Assembly (NCBI RefSeq): GCF_000004195.4
Contig: NC_030681.2
Span: 193,003 to 257,002 of the forward strand
Source of the DNA: Xenopus tropicalis
Lineage: Eukaryota; Chordata; Amphibia; Anura; Pipidae
Direction of reading: 5' to 3'
Length of the DNA: 64,000 nt
Positions 18,626-31,030 of this stretch are shown here, piece by piece. Every line of letters begins with the position of its first letter. Position 1 is the stretch's first letter. The notes under the pieces were generated by a model that saw nothing but the letters and a program-made list of their open reading frames with translations, was not told the origin of the DNA and made no database searches. Both the position numbers and the translations under genes were made by a program.

Positions 18626-18729
18626 ATATATGCTGAGGACTTCCCATACCAGTCAGTTGAACTGAAGAAGCTGCTCGGATGAGTAGTGAAACATCTTCAA
18701 TGAGTACCAGACAAGTCCAAGGGGTTACA

Positions 18730-18888
18730 TTCTTACACACAGGACCAGTGCTTTCCAACTTCTGTGGTACTGAGGGCCAGAATTTTTCCGGTCTATATGA
18801 TGGAGGGCCCATAATGGAAGCCATTTTTGACCACCCTCCTTTTTCAAACTATACTTGGAAACCACACCTGTGTTATCACATGACCCTA
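18730..18888. other. Short unassigned stretch between Penelope and CR1 elements
   Basis: Contains GCCAGAATTTTTCCGGTC and GATGGAGGGCCC. It looks like a piece of an old dispersed repeat, but I cannot name it. No gene is visible. Confidence 0.4.
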
Positions 18889-21360
18889 ATTTTAATTACC
18901 CTGATATTGACTGGGGCAATAGTACTGCCAGGACCGTAAATGGGAACAAGTTTATAAACTTGCTGCATGACAACTTTATGTCACAAGTTGTTGAGGAGCC
19001 AACCAGGAACCATGCTATACTGGATCTAGTGTTCTCTAATGGCCCAGAACGTATAGCAAATGTGCAAGTGGTTGAACCCCTGGGTAATAGTGACCATAAT
19101 GTTATTTCATTTGATGTTTGGTGCAGGAAACAAATTTACACGGGGGCAACAAAGACAATGAATTTTAGGAAGGCAAATTTTAGCTCCTTAGGGGCAGCGC
19201 TTCAGGGCATAGATTGGGGCATTATGTTTTCTGATAAAAACACAGAGCAGAAATGGTTGTCATTTAAACTGATATTAAATCATTACTGTTCTCAATTTAT
19301 TCCATTAATAAGAAAAAGTAGAAGTGTAAGAATCACCCCATGTGGCTTAACTCTGAGGTAAAGAAGTTAATAGGGAGAAAAAGGAAAGCTTTTAAGAAAT
19401 ATAAGTCAGAGGGGACAGTAGCTGCGTTTAATGATTATAAACACTATAACAAGTGTGTAAAACAGCAATCCGGAAGGCAAAGATAGAAAATGAGGAGCGC
19501 ATCGCGGCCGAGGCCAAGACTAACCCCAAAAAGTTTTTTAAGTATATTAATAGTAAAAAGATGCAGGTTGAGGGTGTGGCCCCATTGAGTTATAGTAACA
19601 ATATGGTTACAGCGGATACAGAAAAGGCAGATGTGCTTAAAGGAACAGTAACACCAAAAAATGAAAGAGCTTTCAAGTAATAAAAATATAATGCACTGTT
19701 GCCCTGCACTGGTAAAACTGGTGTGTTTGCTACAGTAACACTAGTATAGTTTATATAATAAGCTGCTGTGTAGCCACGGGGGCAGCCATTCAAGCTGGAA
19801 AAAAGGAGAAAAGGCACAGGTTATATAGTAGATAACAGATAATATAGAATACAATAGTGTTTTATCTGTTATCTGCTATGTGCCTGTGCCTTTTCTCCTT
19901 TGAATGGCTGCCCCCATGGCTACATAGCAGCTTATTTATATAAATTATAGTAGACTTTCTGAAGTAAACACACAACTTTTACCAGTGCAGGGCAGCAGCA
20001 CATTATATTTTAGTTACTTTTATACACTTTCATTTTTTGGTGTTACCAGTTCTTTTCTTCTGTGTATACAGTAGGGGGAGCCAGAGGGTCAAGTCCCACC
20101 CAATAGCTTCACTGTTGCCTCAGCTCCAACTACACAGTGGTTGGCACAGGATATGGTGCTTAAAGGGTTACACACGATAAATGTAAACAAGGCACCTGGG
20201 CCAGATGGAATACACCCTCGGGTACTGAGAGAGCTAGGGGCAGAATTGCAGTGGCCCTTGTTTCTGATATTCTCAGACTCGCTCTCATCAGGTATGGTAC
20301 CTAGGGATTGGAAGAAGGCGAATGTCATTCCCATATTTATACAGGGAGTAAGATCTCAGCCTGGCAATTATAGGCCAGTAAGTCTGACATCCTTGGTGGG
20401 CAAGTTATTTGAAGGCTTGTTAAGGGATCACATACAGAAATATGTAGTGGAGAATGGCATTATGGGTAGGAATCAGCATGGCTTTATGAAGGACAGGTCA
20501 TGTCAGACCAATTTAATTGCTTTTTATAATGAGGTAAGTAAGAAGCTGGACAGTGGGGATGCAGTAGATATAATCTATTTGGATTTTGCCAAAGCATTTG
20601 ATACCGTTCCCCACAAACGACTGCTTTCTAAGCTAAGGTCTATTGGTCTTAGTGAAGTCGTTTGCACATGGATAGAAAACTGGCTACAGGATCGGGTACA
20701 GAGGGGGGTTGTTAATGGCACATTCTCTACTTGGAGTAAGGTTCTCAGTGGGGTCCCTCAGGGTTCTGTACTGGGTCCACTTTTGTTTAATTTGTTCATA
20801 AATGACTTAGGGGAGGGTATTATGGGTAATGTATCAGTGTTTGCAGATGACACAAAACTCTGCAGACCAGTCAATTCTATCCAGGATGTGACATCCCTGC
20901 AGCAGGATCTTGACCAACTGGCAATCTGGGCAGCTAAGTGGCAGATGGGATTTAATGTGGATAAATGTAAGGTCATGCACCTGGGATGTAAAAATATGCC
21001 CCCACTTATACCCTTAATGGGACTGCACTAGGCAAATCCATAATGGAGAAGGAGCTTGGAGTCCTTGTAGATAATAAACTTGGCTGTAGTAAGCAATGCC
21101 AGGCAGCAGCTGCAAGGGCAAACAGGGTATTGAGCTGTATTAAAAGGGGTATAGATTCACGGGAGGAGGGGTTATTCTTCCCCTTTACAGAGCGCTGGTA
21201 AGGCCCCATCTAGAATATGCTGTTCAGTTTTGGTCTCCAGTGCTCAAACGGGACATTATTGAGTTAGAGAGGGTCCAGAGAAGGGCAACTAAGCTGGTAA
21301 AGGGTATGGAAAGTCTCAGTTATGGGGAAAGACTGGCCCAGTTGGGATTGGTTATACTGG
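18889..21360 (+). pseudogene. Endonuclease and reverse transcriptase of CR1 copy 1
   Basis: The first part (18889-19361) is the C-terminal APE endonuclease domain (NYPDIDWGNST, ILDLVFSNGPERIANVQ, SDHNVISFD). After the MITE, 20141-21031 encodes the RT: KAPGPDGIHPRVLRE, NYRPVSLTS, DFAKAFDTVPHK, GVPQGSVLGPLLFN and the catalytic FADDTKLC. Frame changes near 19335, 19480 and 21000 disable it. The closing domain continues into the 152-bp repeats at about 21317. Confidence 0.88.
19637..20046. mobile_element. TTAA-type MITE in CR1 copy 1
   Basis: Begins TTAAAGGAACAGTAACACC, the T2-like end, at a TTAA that is intact in CR1 copy 2 (GTGCTTAACCAGTTC). The right end stops at TTTTTGGTGTTAC and then resumes CR1 sequence, so the last dozen bases of the right inverted repeat are missing. 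It is non-coding and has an internal inverted-repeat structure. Confidence 0.85.
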
Positions 21361-22772
21361 GGAAGGGGCAGTTAAGGGGGGGTCACTATATATCAATATA
21401 TAAGGGGGGGCAGTAATGAAATAGAGAAAGTACAGGGAAGAGCGACTAAGCTGATAAAGGGAATGGGCTCAGTTATGGGGAAAGGCTGGCCCAGTTGGGA
21501 TTGGTTACACTGGGGAAGGGGCAGTTAAGGGGGGGTCACTATATATAAATATATAAGGGGGGGCAGTAATGAAATAGAGAAAGTACAGGGAAGAGCGACT
21601 AAGCTGATAAAGGGAATGGGCTCAGTTATGGGGAAAGGCTGGCCCAGTTGGGATTGGTTACACTGGGGGGGGGGGCAGTTAAGGGGGGTCACTATATATA
21701 AATATATAAGGGGGGCAGTAATGAAATAGAGAAAGTACAGGGAAGAGCGACTAAGCTGATAAAGGAATGGGCTCAGTTATGGGGAAAGGCTGGCCCAGTT
21801 GGGATTGGTTACACTGGGGGGGGGGGGCAGTTAAGGGGGGGTCACTATATATAAATATATAAGGGGGGGGCAGTAATGAAATAGAGAAAGTACAGGGAAG
21901 AGCGACTAAGCTGATAAAGGGAATGGGCTCAGTTATGGGGAAAGGCTGGCCCAGTTGGGATTGGTTACACTGGGGAAGGGGCAGTTAAGGGGGGGTCACT
22001 ATATATAAATATATAAGGGGGGGCAGTAATGAAATAGAGAAAGTACAGGGAAGAGCGACTAAGCTGATAAAGGGAATGGGCTCAGTTATGGGGAAAGGCT
22101 GGCCCAGTTGGGATTGGTTACACTGGGGAAGGGGCAGTTAAGGGGGGTCACTATATATAAATATATAAGGGGGGGCAGTAATGAAATAGAGAAAGTACAG
22201 GGAAGAGCGACTAAGCTGATAAAGGGAATGGGCTCAGTTATGGGGAAAGGCTGGCCCAGTTGGGATTGGTTACACTGGGGGGGGGGGGGCAGTTAAGGGG
22301 GGGTCACTATATATAAATATATAAGGGGGGCAGTAATGAAATAGAGAAAGTACAGGGAAGTGCGACTAAGCTGATAAAGGGAATGGGCTCAGTTATGGGG
22401 AAAGGCTGGCCCAGTTGGGATTGGTTACACTGGGGAAGGGGCAGTTAAGGGGGGGTCACTATATATAAATATATAAGGGGGGGGCAGTAATGAAATAGAG
22501 AAAGTACAGGAAGAGCGACTAAGCTGATAAAGGAATGGGCTCAGTTATGGGGAAAGGCTGGCCCAGTTGGGATTGGTTACACTGGGGGGGGCAGTTAAGG
22601 GGGGGTCACTATATATAAATATATAAGGGGGGGCAGTAATGAAATAGAGAAAGTACAGGGAAGAGCGACTAAGCTGATAAAGGGAATGGGCTCAGTTATG
22701 GGGAAAGGCTGGCCCAGTTGGGATTAGTTACACTGGGGGGGCAGTTAAGGGGGGGTCACTATATATAAATAC
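21317..22772. repeat. 152-bp satellite born from the CR1 3' coding region
   Basis: About nine and a half copies of a 151-153 bp unit. Landmarks are CTCAGTTATGGGGAAAGGCT, TGGCCCAGTTGGGATTGG, CTATATATAAATATATAAGG and GAAATAGAGAAAGTACAGG. All align with CR1 copy 2 at about 27505-27665. The same array resumes after the Gypsy element at 33046-33310. Confidence 0.92.
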
Positions 22773-23626
22773 TGTAACAGGCAGGCAAATGAGGACTGTG
22801 CAAATGCCACCTCCAGCCTGCAGATGGCAGCCTTAGACAATCTGGAAACAGTAAGGCTGATACCATGTGACTTTGCAAGGAGAGATGGGAAAGAGGAAGT
22901 CAAGGCAATAAGGCAAGGAGAGAGAGAGACCCCCCGGGATGCATGGTTGGAAGAAGTGCAGGAAAGGCTGCACCAACTGCAGGTTCCCCTTAGTGTGCCA
23001 GTAAGTGTCAGTCAGGGAAGGATTTTACTCTCCTTGCACCTTAGGGCCATTAGGTTCCAGTTCCAATAGGCCCTCACTGTAACTAGTGCAGACTTAGGGC
23101 CCAGTTAGGGATTTAGGGAATTGTTTTATAAGAGCCAGAAGGTTCAGTAGTCAGGTCCCTTCTCTGATCAGAGTAGGTTAGAGCCCCAGGTTCCGGTGCC
23201 CGTTAGAGCCAGTCACCCCTGCTTAGTTAGTGGCCCAGTTCTACCCAAGAGGAGAACCAGGACTAAATATTGGGAACACTGAATAGATTTCCATCACCGG
23301 ATTATAAATCTAATGTACTGGATCTTCTGGATGTCACACCTTGGATCACAGATAAGTGCGCACCAACATAAAGTGTCCCCAACAAGCAGGCCTGAACTCT
23401 CAGTTATATGTGGTGCCCCCCAGGGGTTAACAAATTGTATAACTGTATTGGTTTGTTCTTACTGATATTATTTGTACTTGTTCTCTTACGGTTTTCATTT
23501 ACCTGTTCCAGTAAAATAGAGAGTGCTGCATTCACTCTCGCCATAAATTCAGCAAGTGTGTCATTTCTACTTTGTACCAGGCTATTAAAGGAACCCATAC
23601 CTTGCCCGGCTACCCAGAAGGTAACA
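22773..23626 (+). mobile_element. 5' LTR of the Gypsy element
   Basis: Starts TGTAACAGGCAGGC and ends GGTAACA, 854 bp. The 3' LTR without its MITE has the same length. It contains short open frames with no recognisable product. Confidence 0.9.
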
Positions 23627-23630
23627 TAAT

Positions 23631-23645
23631 TGGTGGCAGTGTTGG
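23631..23645 (+). other. Primer-binding site of the Gypsy element
   Basis: TGGTGGCAGTGTTGG, four bases after the 5' LTR. It begins with the TGG expected for pairing with a tRNA CCA end. I cannot identify the tRNA by eye. Confidence 0.7.
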
Positions 23646-23716
23646 TTACAATATACAGTATTATTTTCTGCATTACTTGTGCAATCTTCTGTTTTTCATT
23701 TTGCATTGTCTTATAA

Positions 23717-24601
23717 CATGGAGAGAGAAAATCACCAAGCCAGTGTATTCCCTGACCCCCCAGTGTTAATACCAGAAAACCAATCCACTGAGGTCAGCTC
23801 TGCAGGGACTGGGAATCAGATTCATAAACCAATTTTTAGGCCTCACCCATTTGATGGTGTCACTAGGGAGTGGACAGAGTGGCTTGAACAGTTTGAACTC
23901 ACTGCTACTATTAACAGCTGGGATGAAGCTGCCCGGCTTCAGGTACTTAACCTTATGCTACAAGGGAAAGCCAGACAAGTGTTCCAAGGCTTTAATACAG
24001 ACATAAAAGGGAACTCTGCTAAAGGCTGCTTTAAAGCAAGTTTTTTGATCCAGACTTGGGGATAGAATGGCATCGCCAAAATTTTCTTAATAAAAAGCGA
24101 GAACCAAGTGAAATTGTTGCAGCATTTGGATATGAACTCCAGAAACTGGCAGTTAAAGCTTTTCCTCATGCTACACCAGAGATGCACGACTCCCTGGCCC
24201 TTGACCAGTTCCTCCAGCATGGAGTGAATAAAGAGTTACGCATGCAGCTGAGACTGTTCAAACCAAAAACATTATCAGGTGCCATACAGAATGCAATTGA
24301 GCTAGAAATTCTGCATAAAATTGAGTCAGGAACCTCAGCAGTAAGTAGCAACTGCTCCCCAAGTACTGCTCAGCCTGTCATGGGCCCCTCTAACTGTGAT
24401 GTCATGGAAGCTATTGACCAATTACGTCGTGAAGTCTCAGAATTGAAAGGGCTATCAGGAAATAAAAGATTTAATAGGCCTATAGATGGGCCTGACAGAG
24501 GTTACAATAGAAGTAACACAAAATGCTGGAAATGTGAGAGATTTGACCATACCAAATATGAATGTAAATCACAAAAGGCCACACAATCCCCAAGTCAGTA
24601 G
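23717..24601 (+). pseudogene. Gag of the Gypsy element, frameshifted
   Basis: Starts MERENHQASVF. The retrotransposon-gag motifs are FRPHPFDG, WTEWLEQFE and LNLMLQGKARQVF. A frame change at about 24040-24056 moves to a second frame that continues to a CCHC knuckle, CWKCERFDHTKYEC (C-X2-C-X4-H-X4-C), for RNA binding. A stop follows at 24599. Confidence 0.88.
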
Positions 24602-24894
24602 CTTATTATCAGCCTTCTGGGGCTTACAATGGCAATAAACCTGAAAGAGGTGCTCTTCAAGCTGTAGGGTGCAGTTACTTTCTACCTATCCACATAGGAG
24701 ACGTACCATGTGACCTTTTAATTGACTGTGGTGCGCAAGTTTCCATTATCCACAAGCAAGTTTGGGACCAGATTAACTCCAAAAACCCTCAAACAATGCA
24801 AACTTGCCATACCATGTTAACGGTTGCTAATGGTGGAACCATGCATGTAATTGGTAAATGGAAAACAGTTGTAACAATTCAGAATTTGCACCTC
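24602..24894 (+). pseudogene. Aspartic protease start of the Gypsy pol
   Basis: Frame with LPIHIGDVPCDLLIDCGAQ and VSIIHKQVW. The active-site triad usually reads DTG or DSG and here reads DCG. It runs straight into the CR1 insertion at 24890-24894 and resumes after 28130 in a compatible frame. Confidence 0.8.
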
Positions 24895-24978
24895 AGGGAT
24901 GGGCTGCACCTCAATGATGATGGGGCAGCTGCTTTGGGCGAAAAGATGGCTAGCGGGTTGGAGGAGATTTTAAACTAG
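24895..24978 (+). pseudogene. C-terminal tail of CR1 ORF1 (esterase-like)
   Basis: Encodes DGLHLNDDGAAALGEKMASG and a stop. A D-G-L-H-L motif near the C terminus is the catalytic Asp-His region of the SGNH esterase domain found in CR1 ORF1 proteins. Only this tail remains. Confidence 0.65.
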
Positions 24979-25009
24979 GAGTGGGGGGGAGGGTGCAGCG
25001 GGAAATTCT

Positions 25010-27908
25010 GTGGTAGACAGGATAGATGGGGTAGTGGGCATAGTAAGGGAAAATGGGGGAGGAGACTTGCTTCGGGATACTGATAATGGCAGGGAGGCCC
25101 ATAAGTTGTTTACACGTCATTCTCACGCCGGAACCAGTATTAAATGTATGTTTACCAATGCAAGGAGTCTGACTGGTAAAATGGGAGAGCTGGAGGTACT
25201 GGCGTTGGAGCGGAAATATGATGGGATTGGAGTTGCTGAAACTTGGCTGAATGAGTCTCATGACTGGGCAGTTAATATTATTAATTATATACATTGTTTC
25301 AGAGGGACAGGGGCAATAGAAAAGGGGGAGGAGTGTGTCTGTTCATTAAGCAGGAATTAAAAGCAAATATTAAGGAGGAAGTGATGGGGGTAACAGAGGG
25401 AGCTGAATCCTTATGGGTTGAGCTTCTCACAGATAGTAAAGAATCTACCAAACTAATTGTAGGGGTATGCTATAGACCCCCTAATGTAAGCGAAGAGGAG
25501 GAGGCCCAGCTCCTGTTGCAAATAGAAAAGGCTGCTAGTTTGGGGCAAGTGATAATAATGGGGGATTTTAATTACCCTGATATTGACTGGGGCAATAGTA
25601 CTGCCAGGGCAGTAACTGGGAACAAGTTTATAAACTTGCTGCACGACAACTTTATGTCACAGGTTGTTGAGGAGCCAACCAGGAACCATGCTATACTAGA
25701 TCTAGTGATCTCTAATGGCCCAGAACGTATAGCAAATGTGCAAGTGGTTGAACCCCTGGGTAATAGTGACCATAATGTTATTTCATTTGATGTTTGGTGC
25801 AGGAAACAAATTTACACGGGGGCAACAAAGACACTGAATTTTAGGAAGGCAAATTTTAGCTCCTTAAGGGCAGCGCTTCAGGGCATAGATTGGGGCATTA
25901 TGTTTTCTGATAAAAATACAGAGCAGAAATGGTTGTCATTTAAACTGATATTAAATCATTACTGTTCTCAATTTATTCCATTAATAAGAAAAAGTAGAAG
26001 TGTTAAGAATCCCCCTATGTGGCTTAACTCTGAGGTAAAGAAGTTAATAGGGAGAAAAAGGAAAGCTTTTAAGAAATATAAGTCAGAGGGGACAGTAGCT
26101 GCGTTTAATGAATATAAACACTATAACAAGTGTGTAAAACAGCAATCCGGAAGGCAAAGATAGAAAATGAGGAGCGCATCGCGGCCGAGGCCAAGACTAA
26201 CCCCAAAAAGTTTTTTAAGTATATTAATAGTAAAAAGATGCAGGTTGGGGGTGTGGCCCCATTGAGTTATAATAACAATATGGTTACAGCGGATACAGAA
26301 AAGGCAGATGTGCTTAACCAGTTCTTTTCTTCTGTGTATCCAGTAGGGGGAGCCAGTGGGACAAGTCCCACCCAATAGCTGCACTGTTGCCTCAGCTCCA
26401 ACTACACAGTGGTTGGCACAGGATATGGTGCTTAAAGGGTTACACACGATAAATGTAAACAAGGCACCTGGGCCAGATGGAATACACCCTCGGGTACTGA
26501 GAGAGCTAGGGGCAGAATTGCAGTGGCCCTTGTTTCTGATATTCTCAGACTCGCTCTCATCAGGTATGGTACCTAGGGATTGGAAGAAGGCGAATGTCAT
26601 TCCCATATTTATACAGGGAGTAAGATCTCAGCCTGGCAATTATAGGCCTGTAAGTCTGACATCCGTGGTGGGCAAGTTATTTGAAGGCTTGTTAAGGGAT
26701 CACATTCAAAATTATGTAGTGGAGAATGGCATTATGAGCAGTAATCAGCATGGCTTTATGAAGGACAGGTCATGTCAGACCAATTTAATTGCTTTTTATG
26801 ATGAGGTAAGTAAGAAGCTGGACAGTGGGGGGCAGTAGATATAATCTATTTGGATTTTGCGAAAGCATTTGATACCGTTCCCCACAAACGACTGCTTTCT
26901 AAGCTAAGGTCTATTGGTCTTAGTGAAGTCGTTTGCACATGGATAGAAAACTGGCTACAGGATCGGGTACAGAGGGGGGTTGTTAATGGTACATTCTCTA
27001 CTTGGAATAAGGTTCTCGGGTCCCTCAGGGTTCTGTACTGGGTCCACTTTTGTTTAATTTGTTCATAAATGACTTAGGGGAGGGTATTATGAGTAATGTA
27101 TCAGTGTTTGCAGATGATACAAAACTCTGCAAACCAGTCAATTCTATCCAGGATGTGACATCCCTGCAGCAGGATCTTGACCAACTGGCAATCTGGGCAG
27201 CTAAGTGGCAGATGAGATTTAATGTGGATAAATGTAAGGTCATGCACCTGGGATGTAAAAATATGCAAGACTGCACTAGGCAAATCCATAATGGAGAAGG
27301 ACCTTGGAGTCCTTGTAGATAATAAACTTGGCTGTAGCAAGCAATGCCAGGCAGCAGCTGCAAGGGCAAACAGGGTATTGAGCTGTATTAAAAGGGGTAT
27401 AGATTCACGGGAGGAGGGGGTTATTCTTCCCCTTTACAGAGCGCTGGTAAGGCCCCATCTAGAATATGCTGTTCAGTTTTGGTTTCCAGTGCTCAAACGG
27501 GACATTATTGAGTTAGAGAGGGTCCAGAGAAGGGCAACTAAGCTGGTAAAGGGTATGGAAAGTCTCAGTTATGGGGAAAGGCTGGCCAAGTTGGGTCTGT
27601 TTACACTGGAGAAGAGGCGCTTAAGAGGTGACATGATAACTATGTATAAATATATAAGGGGAGCATATAATAACCTCTCTAATGTTTTATTTACCAGTAG
27701 GTCCTTCCAACGGACAAGAGGGCACCCACTTCGTTTAGAAGAAGGGAGGTTCCATTTAAACATTCGGAAAGGATTTTTTACAGTGAGAGCTGTGAAGTTC
27801 TGGAATTCCCTCCCCAAATCAGTCGTGCTGGCTGATACATTATATAACTTTAAGAAGGGGCTGGATGGATTCTTAGCAAGTGAGGGAATACAGGGTTATG
27901 GGAGATAG
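25010..27908 (+). pseudogene. CR1 ORF2 (endonuclease and reverse transcriptase), copy 2
   Basis: Begins with the endonuclease (KCMFTNARSLTGKMGELEVL, YDGIGVAETWLNESH, VIIMGDFNYPDIDW, NSDHNVISFD). The RT region has KAPGPDGIHPRVL, RPVSLTSVVGK, DFAKAFDTVPHK and FADDTKLC, and the closing domain has [28 protein letters not shown] and LGLFTLEKRRLRGDMI. Frame changes near 25320, 26150, 26370, 26835, 27015 and 27270 make it inactive. The GVPQGSVLGP motif is damaged by a small deletion near 27017. Confidence 0.9.
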
Positions 27909-28130
27909 CTCTTAGTACTAGTTGATCCAGGGACTGGTCCGATTGCCATCTTGGAGTCAGGAAGGAATTTTTTCCCCTCTGCGGCAAATTATAGAGGCTT
28001 CAGATGGGTTTTTTTGCCTTCCTCTGGATCAACTAGTAGTTAGGCAGGTTATATATAGGCATTATGGTTGAACTTGATGGACATATGTCTTTTTTCAACC
28101 CAACTTACTATGTTACTATGTTACTATGTT

Positions 28131-30115
28131 ACCTCGCAGTGGAATTTGTTGTTGCAAAGGATGCACTTCAAGACGCCCTGGCTGGTACTGATTTTTTACA
28201 ACAGTATGCTGGAACTATTAACATAGCTGACAGATCTTGTACACTGATGGGCCGAAAGTTTTCCCTGATAGCTTCAGATGATGGGGCTCAAATTCAACGT
28301 GTGGTGGTTGATAAAAACACAGTTATACCACCCAGAAGTGAAGTCATTATTCCTGGAAAAGTGGAAGGCCAGCAATACTCTGGGAAGGAGGTTTTCCTAG
28401 AACCTGTCTATAATGACAAATCAGAGCTCATTATTGGGCAGTCTCTTGGTTGTAGTCAACATGGTCAAGTCCCTGTCCGAGTGGCAAATGTAACTTCGGA
28501 GCCCCAAGTTATGTATTCTGGTACCTTGTTGGGCATTCTGCACCATGATATTTCTGTGGCCCCTTCAAACCTTATTACCAATTTAAAGAGTCCGAACGTA
28601 CAGACTACCGGCTTTAACTCTAGCCACAACAATCACTGCACCTGGACATCAGACCAGCTAAAGAACAAACTTGGACTTGACAATAGAGGGCTAGACAATT
28701 TCCAAATACAAAATGCTATTAATCTCTTAATGCAATATGAATGTGTTTTCAGTTCTGGAGACAATGACTTGGGATGCACTACAGCTGCACGTCATCACAT
28801 TGACACAAGGCAGGCCCCTCCCATCCGTATGGGCCCAAGAAGGATCCCTATTCATTTTCAAAAAAACTTTGATGATCAGCTTCATGATCTTTGTTCCCGT
28901 GGATTGGTATCACCATCCTCCAGTCCATGGGCAGCACCAGTTGTATTAGTCAAAAAGAAAGACGGTGGGGTAAGACTTTGTGTGGACTATAGGAAGCTTA
29001 ATGATATCACTGTCAAAGATGCTTATCCACTACCACGAATCGATGATACCCTTGATCTTTTGTCAAATGCCAGGTGGTTTTCTACCCTAGACCTTACAAG
29101 TGGATACTGGCAAGTAGAGGTGCACCCTGCTGACAGACCCAAAACAGCATTTGTTACTAGTCATGGACTGTTTCAGGTTAATGTCATGCCATTTGGGCTC
29201 TGCAATGCCCCAAGTACATTTCAGAGATTGATTTACATTGTACTGGCTGATTTGCAAGGGACTGCTTGCCTTGTTTACCTGGATGACATTATTGTGATTG
29301 GCAGAACATTGGATGAACACCTGCAGAGATTGTCCTGCGTGTTGCAAAAATTAAAGGAAGTTAACCTGAAAGTGAAGCTATCCAAGTGTAAATTATTCTG
29401 TGAAAAGGTCCGCTATCTGGGACATGTTATTTCATCAGCAGGTGTGGAGCCAGACCCAGAAAAAGTCACCACTATTACCCAGTGGCCTGTTCCACAAAAT
29501 ATCAAGGAATTACGCAGTTTCTTAGGGCTGGCCTCCTATTACAGGAAATTTATTGAGGGATTTGCACATATTGCTGACCCCCTGCACAAATTAGCTGAGA
29601 AAGGTGCAAATTTCATATGGAGCAAGGCCTGTGGAGATGCATTTTTGGAATTAAAACAACTCTTATTGTCTGCTCCAATTATGGCCTACCCAGACCCACA
29701 GTTGCCTTTTATATTGGACACTGATGCTAGTGAAACAGGAATTGGTGCTGTGTTGTCTCAAATACAAGATGGTCATGAAAGAGTAATCTCTTATGCAAGC
29801 AGAGCGCTGACCAAACCTGAACGGAAGTATGCAACAACTCGTAAAGAATTGCTAGCTGTTGTTATATTTACCCGCTATTATAGACATTATCTACTAGGAA
29901 GACATTTCACTGTCAGGACTGATCATAACTCTCTGAAATGGCTACACACCTTTCATGAGCCGGAAGGTCAATTGGCTCGTTGGTTGGAACAACTTTCCAT
30001 GTTTGATTATGTAGTTGAGCATTGAGCAGGCCGCCATCACCAGAATGCAGATGCGCTATCCCGCAGACCATACTCTGAGACCCAAAGCAGCACCTCAGAG
30101 CCTCCTTCATGTTCA
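28131..30115 (+). pseudogene. Gypsy reverse transcriptase and RNase H with an in-frame stop
   Basis: The pol frame resumes with protease remnant motifs (FVVAKDALQDALAGTDFL). RT motifs are RRIPIHFQ, LVSPSSSPWAAPVVLVKKKD, LCVDYRKLND, FSTLDLTSGYWQ, MPFGLCNAPSTFQ and YLDDIIV with the catalytic Asp pair. RNase H motifs are FILDTDASETGIGAVLSQ, SRALTKPERKYATTRKELLA and TDHNSLKWL. A TGA at 30022-30024 sits where the family has Arg (CGA), just before the conserved NADALSR, so this looks like a CpG-type nonsense change. Confidence 0.92.
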
Positions 30116-31030
30116 GCAGAGAACTCAATAACACAACCAGTTCATGTTACCCCTGTGGATCTAAAATCAGCTCAAGACCTAGACAATGATATCTGCCAAC
30201 TTAAAGAATGGATAATGGCAGGAGAAACTTCTCTCCCAACTGAGGCTCATAGCTCCCCACATCAAGATGTTTTTCGGAAACACTGGTCTAATTTATCAAT
30301 CAGGAGTGGACTCCTGGTAAGAAAAACACATGGAGATGACCCCAGGCAGGCTAAATTCCAAATTGTTGTCCCTCGCAGAGCTGTACCAGTGATTCTAGAG
30401 ATGTTACACAATGACAAAACAGGTGGGCATCTAGGTGTGGATAAGGTCACTGGCAAGGTCATTGCTCGGTATTTCTGGCCATCCTGGAGTAAAGACGTCA
30501 AAGCATGGTGTAAAACCTGTACTATATGTGGGGCTCGTAAAAATGAAAAGAAAACTGCTAGGGCACCAATGGTATCTTCACAAACAGATCGTCCTTTGCA
30601 AAGGGTCGCCCTTGATATATTGGGACCCCTACCAGAAACCCACAAGGGTAACAAATGCATCCTAGTGATTGGTGATTATTTCTCAAAATGGGCTGAAGGG
30701 TTCCCTCTCCCAGACCAGGAAGCTAAAACTGTTACAAAAACATTAGTGGAGGACTTTATATGTCATTATGGAGTACCAAGGTCTCTCCATACAGATCAGG
30801 GTAGGAATTTTGAATCAAAAGTCTTTAAAGACATGTGTTCAATGTTAGGCATACACAAAACAAGAACTACCCCTTATCATCCACAGTCAGATGGATTTGT
30901 GGAGCGGTTCAACCGGACACTCCTTACTATGTTGTCTTCATTTGTGGAAGACCATCAGAGGGATTGGGATGACATTCTCCCATATGTAGCCGTGTACAGT
31001 CCTCTACAGGATATTCCCCATTCATGGTAA
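30116..31030 (+). pseudogene. Gypsy integrase
   Basis: Contains the HHCC zinc finger (H...H in HNDKTGGHLGVDKV, then CKTCTIC) and the D,D-35-E core (ALDILGPLP, LHTDQGRNFES, YHPQSDGFVERFNRT). It integrates the cDNA copy in active elements. A frame change near 30990 truncates it before the RVMFGRE-like motif, which resumes at 31024. Confidence 0.9.

Larger units (their letters stand above)
14717..18717 (-). mobile_element. Penelope-like retroelement, full length but decayed
   Basis: A minus-strand element with an N-terminal region, a reverse transcriptase and a C-terminal GIY-YIG endonuclease, the arrangement of Penelope-like elements. It is flanked by a 12-bp target duplication, CAAGGGGTTACA, at 14705-14716 and 18718-18729. 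The left end and the right end are long inverted copies of each other, each with a 36-bp minisatellite. A shorter direct copy of the left end (GGTCATGGTATATCTAGTA) lies at 17917-18024. It inserted about 70 bp downstream of the cnpy3 polyadenylation site. The coding region is broken by several stops or frameshifts. Confidence 0.88.
24895..28130 (+). mobile_element. CR1-like LINE, copy 2, inserted in the Gypsy pol
   Basis: Flanked by a 5-bp duplication, ACCTC, at 24890-24894 and 28131-28135. It is 5'-truncated in ORF1 and ends with repeats of ACTATGTT. Its coding order is ORF1 tail, APE endonuclease, RT. It is nearly identical to the intact parts of copy 1, so both belong to one recent subfamily. 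Confidence 0.93.
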
